From Hydnum rufescens UP504 (lineage: Eukaryota; Basidiomycota; Agaricomycetes; Cantharellales; Hydnaceae), in contig MU129038.1 of the NCBI GenBank assembly GCA_014904985.1, positions 60,983-124,982 of the forward strand: a stretch of 64,000 bases of DNA, in the 5' to 3' direction. The notes beneath the pieces are model-generated. The model was not told the origin of the DNA, did no database searches, and worked only from the letters and a program-made list of their open reading frames with translations. The translations under genes and the position numbers were made by a program. This document shows, piece after piece, positions 37,801 to 47,573 of this stretch; within the stretch, counting starts at the first letter, position 1, and each line of letters starts with the position of its first letter.

Positions 37801-39014
37801 TTGTAGAGGGCTATATAATCTACTGTAAGTCAAGGTGTCATAACAGATGGTGTCAGGGTTCGCCCCCAACTCCGGTCTACTCCGGTCTACTCCGGTCAAC
37901 TCCGGTCCTCGTCCGCCCACCTCCAGTCCAGTTCTCCACTTATTTCCCTCGCCCAAGTCCACTTTGCTTCCGGCTTGATTCCAGTTTGACTCCGGTCCAA
38001 CCCTATCTTGGTTTCATTTCCTTTTCATTTCCCTTTCATTTCCCATTGCTTCCGGTTCACCCCCTGGCCGAGTTCCTGTTCCTGTTCCTGTTCCTGTCCC
38101 CCTTGTAACCACCTCCAGTTTAGCGATCACTCCCCCGTAGTATAGTCATCGTGTATAAGTAGTCCAAGAGCGAAGTCCAGAGACCCCAGCTTTGGTCTCT
38201 CAGGATTTCCGCTGTTACTCTGGACTACAGGTCAGCCTTCATGTATTCCATATTCGTATTACATAATCTCAGGATTTCTGCTGTTACTCCGGACTACAGG
38301 TCTGAGTATTTTCCAGTTGACTCCGCGAGCTTAAGGACCGCTGTGCTCGTTTCCGCCTAGTCCCTTCCGGGCTGCTGGATTGCCTCTCCGTCCCCTCCTA
38401 TCTTCGTTATCTCATTCCTGCCCGGATTCTCTCGGACTTAGCCGGACTTACACCGGACTTAGCCGGAATTATCTGTGTTTATATTTGTTTGGTGCTCTCG
38501 TCGCAGCGTGGCCCTGACAGATGGGGGAAGCAATATGCATACCTTTGATCGAGACACACACAACCTTCAGAGTCCTGGGATGCGTCATGCAGGAGCATAC
38601 ATTGACAATCCCGCGCTCCAGGAAACTTGGCGATCGGTGTGATGATGCCTGCTCATGCTTCCAACGCATAAACGGTCTTATGAGAATCGGTAGAACCGTC
38701 TGGCTCCAGCGTGCGGCTTGCGCATGTTTCCGCCTGGCATGCCTCGACTCTTTCGTTACAACATGGATATGCGGGTCGGGAGCCAGCCAAGGCTCGTAAT
38801 CAAGATTAAGCTGGTATTGTGCAACAAACTCTGACGGAGTAGCACTACAGATGTCGAAGGAAAGTGCTGTATCTGATTGAGAGGCCGAAGGTTCTCGTGA
38901 GAACACAAATCCGGAAGGGCCTTGTGCAACAACTTCAGCTTTTGGGTATTTTGCTCGACTTTGACACGAATATTTCTTCATGGGACCTGGCAATGCGATG
39001 GGCGATTTCGACAA
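34886..39014 (-). pseudogene. KDZ-B: KDZ transposase of K2
   Basis: Transposase of the KDZ superfamily, collinear with KDZ-A. From 39014: N-terminal domain (MSKSPIALPGP...KHAQAARW); CxC1-like cluster (CSC...LCNHSH...YFPCAPV); variable linker; core with CADGDQIKAS, ILYDIGCQLHH, HAYGHQWACQLWYHPRK and GLSDGEGCERFWSELR (36446-36740); coiled coil (35880-36240); acidic C-terminus (34886-35100). Introns: 37823-38542 (originally about 46 bp, now swollen by a solo LTR) and one near 35215-35265 (GTATGT...AAAG) at the same codon as in KDZ-A. Broken by a stop at 37014 and single-base slips near 36900 and 36735. Divergent from the GRF gene across tandem repeats. Confidence 0.9.
37851..38519 (+). mobile_element. 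Solo LTR (family G3) in an intron of KDZ-B
   Basis: Starts TGTCAGGGTT and ends GCCCTGACA, an inverted terminal pair of the TG...CA type, flanked by the 5-bp duplication GATGG (37846-37850 and 38520-38524). It is 669 bp with no internal region, so the rest was lost by LTR-LTR recombination. An internal ~30-bp block (CTCAGGATTTC to GGACTACAGGTC) occurs twice, about 70 bases apart. It belongs to the same family as 1-418. Confidence 0.95.
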
Positions 39015-39057
39015 ACCGCCGATTATTATATGAGTTTGGAGGATTCGGCAAGTATGT

Positions 39058-39260
39058 CAGACAGGATACCGAATGTCGGTGCAAAGCGATGTGCAGCACT
39101 GAACTTGACGATTGTTGTGTGAAGAAAAAACACATCAGACAGGATACCGAGCGTCGGTACAAAGTGATGCCCAGCACTGAACTCGATGGTTTTTTTTTTT
39201 CACAAAACACATGTCAGATAGGATACCTCGCGTTGGATTGACCCGACGTCCAGCACTGAC
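39058..39260. repeat. ~78-bp tandem repeat upstream of KDZ-B
   Basis: Three imperfect copies starting CAGACAGGATACC at 39058, 39136 and 39215, each ending with a CAGCACTGA motif. They lie in the divergent spacer between the transposase start and the GRF gene. Confidence 0.75.
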
Positions 39261-39263
39261 CTT

Positions 39264-39750
39264 GACAATATTTTGACGCAGGGTATGAGACAAATACTGA
39301 ACGCGAGCGAAAAACCTTTGATTCAGGGCAAGACAGATGGTGAACGTCAGGAAAAACCGATGTCCACCGCCTTAGGACTTACGGAGGCTCTAAAAAAAGT
39401 CAGATTAGACTTGAGGCGTCAGACCAAACCGATCCGACAATATTTTGACACAGGGTATGAGACAAATACTGAGCACAAGCGAAAAGCCTTCGATTCGGGG
39501 TAAGAAAGGCGCCGAACGTCAGGAAAAACCAATGTCCACCGCCTTAGGACTTACTGAGGCTCTAAAAAAAGTCAGATTAGACTTGAGGCGTCAGACCAAA
39601 CCGATCAGACAATATTTTGACACAGGGTATGAGACAAATACTGAGTGCAAGTGAAAAGCCTTCGATTCGGGGTAAGAAAGGTGCTGAACGTCAGGAAAAA
39701 CCGACGTCCACCACCTTAGGACTTACTGAGGCTCTAAAAAAAAGGCCGGA
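39264..39750. repeat. 172-bp tandem repeat in K2 divergent spacer
   Basis: Units start at GACAATATTTTGAC, positions 39264, 39436 and 39608: a period of exactly 172 bases, with the third copy incomplete. Open frames through it repeat themselves and are not genes. K1 has an unrelated minisatellite at the same place. The bases from 39751 to the GRF start hold no gene that I can see. Confidence 0.85.
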
Positions 39751-39952
39751 GTGGACTTGAGGCGTCAGAGTGAACCGATCTCTATTTCGGAAAACTCTGG
39801 TGACCCACTATCATCATCTACCTTGTTAGGTGTCGATCCGACTCGACTTCTAGCATCGTTTACACCCACGAGCCTCAGTCAGCCCAGGTTGTTGACCTGC
39901 ATTGACGTCCAGTGCGTTTTCCGGCGTCTTTCATCGCGTTAATTTTGCGACA

Positions 39953-40674
39953 ATGCTACGCAAAGACTCCGTCCTCTATGTAGACGGGGAATTCATCTGC
40001 CATTGTGCAGAGAACCCCCTACGTCATAAGTACAATCCGGAACTTCTTGATATAGCTGACTTATCGCTTCAATTGATTGTCATCGATAACTGACGACGAT
40101 TGGACTATATAGCCTTGGCGGTACGCTCTAGATCCTCTAATAACAACGGGAGATGGTTCTGGAGGTGTGAAAGGGCACACTTTGGACATGGGGGGTGCTG
40201 TTTTTGGTGTCAGTCTCAGCCAATTTTTGTTCTTCTAAGTACTCAAACTGATGATTCACAGTGTGGTCTGATCACTACGGTCCTCAACCGCCATCCAATC
40301 CGGCCCACCCACCAGCGAGCCGCACGCAGCAGCCTTCGTCGACGACTCAGATTCTCTCGTCTCCTTCCACTCAAGCGACCTCGTCTCGCTTCTCTCAAAC
40401 ACCCTCGTCTCTTCCCACCCAAGTGCGTTCGACTTCCGTCACGGAGATGGCTGGACGAATCACATCGTTGGAACTGGAGCTTCACGATATGGAAAATGTG
40501 CTGTGTGCAATGATGAGAGAGAAGGAAGCGGGGGAGAAGAGATTGCAGGAAATGGAGGAGGCTCTTCACACGATGACCAAGGCAAAGGACGCATTGGAAG
40601 CCAAACTCAATCACTTCCTGGCCAACCTCTCCTTCCTAGTCCAGCGCATGAGTAATGTCGGCAATATTGAATGA
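39953..40674 (+). CDS. GRF zinc-finger / coiled-coil protein of K2
   Basis: Three exons: 39953-40022, 40113-40208, 40262-40674 (GT-AG introns of 90 and 53 bp). They sum to 579 bases: 192 residues with no internal stop, the only clearly intact gene of K2. Splicing builds a GRF finger: C16-x-C18 (FICHCAEN), then NNNGRWFWRCE (residues 33-43) and CFWLWSD (53-59), matching the GRF pattern C-x-C ... G-R-x-F-x-x-C ... C-x-F-[FW]-x-W-x-D. A Ser/Pro/Gln-rich linker (about 60-110) and a coiled coil (MAGRITSLELELHDMENVL on, about 117-175) follow. GRF fingers bind single-stranded or structured nucleic acids in topoisomerase III, APE2 and NEIL3; a role in transposition is inference. The start fits K1, whose ATG gives almost the same distance to CHC. 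Confidence 0.82.
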
Positions 40675-41041
40675 ACTTGTAATTTTTGTCGCCGTCATTC
40701 TCTTAATTGAAATACGTTACTGCATCGATATCAATAGTCAAATGTGTGTTATGTGTATTAATGGGATGCTTGAGAATGAAAATGATTAAGGGCTAGTACA
40801 AAAAAAAAACACAATCTTCGAGGAAGTGCCCACACCAATGTGCCTCCATATATGGAGGTATATTATTGCGCACGGTTGCTGGCAGCCCATCCATCTGCAC
40901 ATCAGCTTGCGCCGCGCCCCCCTCCACGGCCACGTTGCCCGTCTTTGCCATGTTCCCCGCCCCCCCACTCCTGGCACCAGATAAATTGACCCCCATATTG
41001 TCTATGGTTGTAGGACTAACGCCGAGTTTTCCATTTTCGAT
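40675..41041. other. Spacer between GRF gene and W, convergent
   Basis: A poly-A run lies at about 40799-40809. The minus-strand frame of W continues open beyond its TGA as far as about 40793, so W could be about 80 residues longer if that TGA is a mutation. No other gene seen. Confidence 0.4.
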
Positions 41042-41773
41042 TCAGCAACGTTTCTTGTGAGGGGCATCGGGGGACAGGGATTCCTCTGTTGCGGATCGTT
41101 TTGAGTTAGCCACGTCCACCCAAACATACCACAGCTCTGGCATGGGCGGATGACTCATGATCGAATGCGCAGGAGACCAGGGCTGGGGGAGATTTCCAAA
41201 CGAACGAATTAGCGCTATTCGTTTCTCTGCTGTGGTGACAAAGTCGAATTCGGTTCTCTTCTTCAGCTTGTGGCCTGTCCACCGACTCCATATGTTGCTC
41301 TGGCCCAATTTTTCGAAGCCTAGATGACAGTATTAACACAGTAAGCACAGTAAATGGATATTACAGTAGTGGAAATACATACCTAGCCCCTGCAACTCGA
41401 TGGGAGACTTGGCCTGGCACCTCTGGACAAAGGCGACATGGGTCACCGAGCCTATGGTGACCTCGTGTTTCCCAACGAAAGTTCGAAGGGCCCACTTGAA
41501 GTCTTCGTCAGCTACTAGAAGGACGATCGCCGAGCTCTGTGTTGAATCAAATCCATTTATTTGATGTGCAGTTTGGGAACGAGAAAATAGATTACATACC
41601 TCATTTTGACCATAAATCTCAGTGACCCGGACTCAAGCTGCAGTGAGCCAGGCAATAAGATAAACGATCCCAAAATTAAACATATTCGTCGAATCACGCT
41701 TCCAACTGAGAGTCTTGAAGGCACCCTGCACACCAAGAATGCCAGAGGCCACCAGGTATTTGTCAGAAGACAT
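41042..41773 (-). pseudogene. W: small unrecognised gene of K2, minus strand
   Basis: Function unknown. Three exons: 41600-41773, 41383-41536 and 41042-41319, with two 63-bp introns (GTATGT...ACACAG and GTATGT...TCTAG). They sum to 606 bases in one frame, starting MSSDKYLVASGILGVQGAF and ending DAPHKKRC, with one internal TGA in exon 1. Regular introns and a conserved frame show this was a real gene. It is the only passenger gene on the minus strand, between GRF and X. K1 has a different plus-strand gene in front of X. No domain recognised. Confidence 0.6.
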
Positions 41774-43322
41774 GGGATGTACGGGTTATTGAACTCCGAA
41801 ACAATGTTTGTGGCTAGGCTTCCCTCCAGACAAAGACACCAACAGTGAGAGATAAACTCGCTACTAGCGCTTCTAATCAATCCTGCTTAATGGCCTTAGG
41901 ACTTTCGTTTCGACGATCGGAGACTGCCGGGATTCAGGCGCCAGTAGTAACAAGTCACACAGCCGTCACATGGATGAAACCAACCTTCACTCAGTCGCTA
42001 TTACTGAGGAAAGGGACCCCACGGCCAAATCCGGTAGGCATATCGTGACTCCGGATAGACGTTCGTGTGGACATTCCGTTAACAGAGACCCACACTAAGT
42101 AAGAAAATATCTCACAATTTCCCAAAAATCTCAAAAAATCCCAAACAATCCCCCAATCCCCCCGATGCGGGTACTGTAGACTGTACTTCCATACTTACCA
42201 TTTTCCAGACATTACTTCTTCCTTATTTTGTGCCCCCATTCAATTAGTTCCTCAATAGGACCCCAATCTTCTCCCATGCATATACTGTTCCATACCAGTA
42301 CCTTCTCAAAGATAGTGCCATTATGGAATGGACTAGGTGCCAGATTGTCACAGATTTTGAGACCCCCTGAACCAAGCCTCACTGGTAATTTTTATGTCCC
42401 ATCTTCAACCCCCTGAACCTATATTCAAAATAGGACATTTGTTTGAGTCCCCTGGGACCATACAGTTTGCCTCATTTCCAAGGTACTGTCCTCATTTGAG
42501 TTCAAACCCAGTTCAAACTAGTTCACAAGGGAGACACAAATACAGTATGAGCAAGGGGCCCAATACAGTATCACCCTTCCAAGGCATCCTGATGTCTTTT
42601 TCTAAGATCCATCAGGGCTATCTGGCCTAGATGATTGAGATATTTGGATGCATCCTATCTCATGTCTCAATATACTGACATGTGACTTGGCACTTGCCAA
42701 CTGAACTTCAGCAACACTGCATGATAAAAGGCATTGATATTCACTCTGAATTACAGAAGCATCACACTTGTTTGCAACTACTTTGATGACATAGGAGGTT
42801 TCACAGTAGCAAAACTGGAGCAAAACTAAGACAAAATGAAAAACACCACTGGAAACAGAACTGGTGAGTTTTGGAAAAACAGGTGCAAAACTGCCAATTT
42901 TGTCTTTCACCTCCAGAGGCTAAAAGAGAAAAATTCAAAAAACTAGGCAGGCACCATCATTTCCCCCTTCTCAAACTCTGCTCCAGTTACATATTGCATT
43001 TCAGCCAGGTTGCCATAACCCTCCTTATGATGACAAAGCATGATTCACCCTCTGCTTGGGTTACTTGTATGCCAGTTCTGGGCACACAAAACTGAGTAGA
43101 AACCACAGATCACAACTCAAGCAAAACTGAGTCCAGTTTTGCATCAGTTTTATGACAGTTTTTTCTACTATGAAGTACACTCATGCTAGCCATTAAATCT
43201 AAGAATTTAAGATGGAATTTTGGATGGAAGGAGTTACAGTTCATGGCAGTTGGGACTGACTTTGTCGGCAAGCGCCGAGGGCAAGTAGCGGAACCTTTTG
43301 CACTTCGTTTGGCAATGAGATT
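41774..43322. other. Gene-poor stretch upstream of X-K2
   Basis: Only short open frames; a minus-strand one at 42602-42910 has no recognisable motif. A run of CCCAAAAATCTC / AATCCC repeats lies near 42118-42160. It probably contains the promoter of X. Nothing else can be supported. Confidence 0.35.
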
Positions 43323-46300
43323 ATGGTGACGAGTCAATCCACGGAAATTTGGTCTGACGGCCAGTCCGATGATGGGCGGTGTGATTCCTCTCAAGGATCG
43401 CGTCACCGTCTCACTGGAGATCGTCCTGCCGACTGTCCCAGCACCATAGTCCAAGCCATGACTTGGACTACTGATGGTGTACTTGTACCTGCCCCACCGC
43501 CGTCTGGACTGGCCGACTGGGCTACTCTTGATAGAGGAGACCTTTGTCAGCGCGTTCTTTTTGCTATTCGTAAGCATTTACAGCTTAAAATGATTCAAAC
43601 AAACAGTACTGACTTTAACCTCCAGGTGGGTCTCCAAGAAATCAGTCCCATTGTTATGATCGACATGAATGGTCACTAATCTATACAAACTCCCGCCGCC
43701 AATTCCAATTCCTTGGCCATTGGGACCACGGGAACACCACAAATGACCGCTACGTACTTAATCAATATCCCCCATCTGCGGACGATATTGTTCATGAACG
43801 TCCACGCATTCGTTCGACCGACTTCTGTCATGTTCCCGTCACATACAACAAAGCAGCCCCATATCGACCCTATATCCAACGACTTCCCACGGATCCCCTG
43901 CCATTCTCTTCAGAATTTTTAGTGAAACATGGCAATGAGCTTGTCATTGAGGCATCTTATCTTCGCAATGTTGAGGAGTTCTTTGAGGCCAACAGGAAAC
44001 TCTACCTGGGGTGGAGGAAGGTGGTCAATTCGCTTGGTATCACCATGCCATGCCCTAGTATTCGTCTACCAAAGGGCGTCTCCGAAATCCTATCCGATAC
44101 TTGTCTACCTACCTCGTGTCTGAAATCCCACTCTTTTCACAACCCTGTTAGCAACGTTCTACAGTGTGCATACGAATGGGGCGGGTTGGCCCATCTATTG
44201 GCTCATCGATGTATCCGGCATATTGCCTGCACATTTGGAGCATCTCCTCCTCACCTGGGCATTGACGAGAGCCTCATTGGGGCAATTTTTGCATATCCGA
44301 TAACATCCCAGGAAGACGCAGAGTGGTTAGAGGAATTGCTCGGAGATGGGGTCCCTGTCTTTGGTGTAGTTGAGGGCGCATCTCAGTTACACGCTTCAGC
44401 AATCCCTGAGTTGCCCATTCCCCCTATACTCGAGCCGCCAGTGATAACCTCGCCAATAGTGCGGCATCTTGTGTACGTGGAACGATGCCCAACCCATGTC
44501 AAGCATCCAGATCCCTGGTTAGTCCAACCCGAAAGAGAATCTACCAGAGTTGGAGAGTCTTTGGATGGCCAGCTGCTAAGGGCACTCTTCCCTGACCCCA
44601 CTTCGACGAACCTAGTCCCTGGGATGCTCGCGAAAATCAGAAGAATCCTTGGAAGTAGGCAATTTCCCCCAAGTGCCACCGAAGTCAAAGACCTAAGCCA
44701 AGACTATGGTTCGGAATCTTTCCCTGGCATGGATGGGTTGTCTCTTCGAGATGATGTTGCTTCAGAGCCCAGGTCTTCAGTGTCGGAACCGGGCGACAAG
44801 TTTCAGGTTGAGGCTGAGGGGCCTCACGATTTTCTGGACGCTGAGGACTATGAGAGTGATGGTACGGATCGTGGAGGGTGGCCAGAGACGATGGACTTGG
44901 CTCAGCGTTCCGGTGAATCTGACAGTGCATTCGAGAAACGACAAGCCAAGAAGCAAAAAGAGGAGGAAGAGGCAAATAAATCCATCCAGGAGGCAAGAGA
45001 ATTACTCAATAGGGCATACAATGGTGACAAAGAAGCAGAGCGCGGGGTTGTCGAGCGTATCAAGGCTGAGGCTGGCAGGAAGCGAGGCAAGTGGTCGGTT
45101 GGCAACAAAGCCCCCCCCACAACTGCAGGCATATTATATCTTCGAGACCATTGGACGAATAAGAAGAGCATCCTCTCCAATGAAAAGAAGCGCAATAAGA
45201 GACTTCGCAGGCAATTTGAAGAGATCGAGGGAGATGATGCGCAGAAGAGAGATGTGTGCAATTCTTCTCCTGGTCCCAATTCTGGGAGTCAAGTACGGCT
45301 ACAGTCCGCCCTTTCTCCCAGCAGTTGTCTTCCCCGCCATCCTCGCTCTCGCTCTTGCTCTCCCCCCTTGGTCATTCATCCTCCTTGTCGCTCTCGCTCC
45401 CATTCTGCCTCTCACTCTCGCCCTGCGGCCATTCGTCCTCCTCGCCATTGCTCTCCCTCTCATTCCCCTTCTCGCTCTCGCCCCCGGGCCGCTCGTTCTC
45501 GCCGTGGCTCTCACTCCCGTTCTCCCTCTCACTCTTGCCCTGTTGCCGGTCGTTCTCCTCGCCGTCGCTCTCGCTCCCATTCCCCTTCCCGCTCTCGTCC
45601 TTTTGCTATTCATTCTCGCCATCGATCTGACTCCCAGGCCTCCAATTCTCATGTTTCGCCTGCTCCTCCCCACCGTCGCTCTCGTTCCCACTCTCCCACT
45701 CGTTCTCGTCCTTCATCTGCTCGTGATGCTCATCATCACCCTCCCTTATCTTCCAGAAATCGATCTACAAGCCCCCCTCCCCGTTGTCGATCTCCTCCGG
45801 TTGCACAAGAAGTTATTGCCCAAAGAGGAGCCATTGGACAGAAAGAGACTCCCCCAGGAGTCCCTCCGGATCGATTTTCCCGCTGTCGGTCTCCTCGTCC
45901 GTCTCTCAATTCTCGTTCTTTCACTGCCACAACATCCTCAGCTACCATCTCGAGAGTCGGCGGGCCAATACCAACAGGCCCACGAGCATTTCTGCCCCCA
46001 AATCCCAGACCGATACTGACGGGCCCGCAAACTGATCAACATGTACCAGTTGCAGTGGGTGTATGGTATGTGGTGGAGTGCAAGCCGGTATCGAAAGACA
46101 GTGCATTGATTTGGCTGAACGAGTTTGAGGGTCAAGGACTGTTGGGGGTTCGGTGCACGAGGCGTAAATGGGCAGCCAATTCTCCATTCCAAGCATGTCT
46201 CTACTTCAAAAACTTGTCTCTGCGAGACGATGTCCTTCGCTGTGTGACAAAGGAGATGAATGCTCGAAACCTTCAGTTCGTGAATGCAGCAACATCGGAT

Positions 46301-46918
46301 ATGGTTCCCACCCCCTACACTGCCAAGGTGGATTTGTTGTACATTGAGGAGGCATATGCACATGCCCGTAATGAGCAAGAGCTTGCATCCTTACTCTCTT
46401 GTGCCCCACCACCTATCCTCACACAAGAGGACTTCAAGGCTGAGATTCTTGATTACGTATTGCACCCTCCATGGCTTCCGACGAATCGTGCTCAATTTCC
46501 TCCGGCAGACCTTGAGAGCCGGAGGAGAAAGATGCACATCTTTGACTTCACCACACCATGGCTGACAGAGAAGATCAGTGTCGGCACTCCACCACTTGGG
46601 CTGATTTGGTTTGCATTACTGATTCACAGCAATATTCGGCGTGGCTTCAAAAAAGTGTTTATTGTATCAGTTTGGCCCTCCAACAGTCCAATGAATGATT
46701 GGATATGGCAGATTTCTAGGTGGGCAGAAGCAGATGGACACAATTTCCAGGAGCGTTTGGAGATTCGCGAGTGTTTCGGTTTCACCCTTCATGGATCTTG
46801 GAGAGTGGTGTTGGAGAAAGGTCTTAAAGAACCTCATTTCTTGAAGGACCCTCATGAAGATGAGCCTGGAATGAAGAATACATGTATCCCGCTGTCGTCG
46901 TTCAACGTTCCATCTTAG
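43323..46918 (+). pseudogene. X-K2: KDZ-associated protein X
   Basis: Function unknown; about 1,200 codons. The first segment (43323 to about 43660) is followed by a one-base frame change; from EWSLIYTNSRRQFQF onward the frame is open to TAG at 46918. An N-terminal globular domain contains QCAYEWGGLAHLLAHRCIRH and the signature HLGIDESLIGAIFAY, matching X-K1 (CAYEYGAFAQ, HFGVDDNLIRALYL). A charged coiled segment follows (44930-45240), then an SR-rich domain (45300-45960, many SRSRSHSPSR-type repeats) and a C-terminal globular domain (GVWYVVECKPVS..., 46050-46500) shared with X-A. SR repeats suggest a nuclear protein; that is inference. The start ATG at 43323 is comparable with that of X-K1. 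It precedes YZ on the same strand. Confidence 0.65.
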
Positions 46919-47573
46919 ATCCGTCATTCTTATGTTGATTTGCTTCACAAGTGTATTTCCCTTCGTAGTGTATGAATGACACTGACTCCGGCATTTGCCG
47001 TTCCTTCTTGTGGTGGCACTGAACTTGGTGGTATCGGAGAACCTGCTCTTGTAGTGTTTGCCTGGCAGCACACGGTAACTTGAAGAGTCTCCGATATACC
47101 CGGTATACACGAGGCATATTCGTCTTTCCCCACCTCTGTACGTGTTTTGTGTGTCTTCATTGTTCATACGCCTCTTGCGTGGAGGCCTGTGCAGCCTCCA
47201 CGTGTGTTGGCAATTCTAACAATCTTTCTATTTCCTTCCTCATTTTTTGTTAGATGTATGTTTTTTTCTCTTGTGCAGGAGGACTTGTGCCGGTCTCTGC
47301 CCACCCCATTGTAGGTAGAGGCCATGCACCCTCCCTGCGCTCCCTTGGCAGTTACGACACCAACTTTAACTTTTTTGGAATACACAGTGCCTCATCGCTG
47401 GGAACTATCGAGGTTTCGATATCTCACTTGTCTGAGTGTTCGATATCTCTGGCCACTTGCCCTGTGATGTGACCCGACTTATTCCAACTCATCGCATAAG
47501 AAGGGAAGGCTACAGGGGATCCGAAGAGCACTCCCGATAGTTCTTTTCTCATTCTCTAGCCAGATCCCTTATT
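46919..47573. other. Spacer between X-K2 and YZ-K2
   Basis: No gene seen. A perfect 9-bp stem CGTGGAGGC / GCCTCCACG with a 7-base loop lies near 47175-47199. Pyrimidine-rich stretches upstream of 47574 are compatible with a promoter. Confidence 0.4.

Noticed and set aside
39264..39654. Two overlapping plus-strand open frames with shared sequence
   Set aside because: They are copies of the 172-bp tandem repeat, not a gene.
44706..46019. 437-residue second frame over X-K2, Leu/Pro/Ile-rich
   Set aside because: It is a shadow of the SR-rich repeat; the flanking X domains are continuous only in the SR frame.
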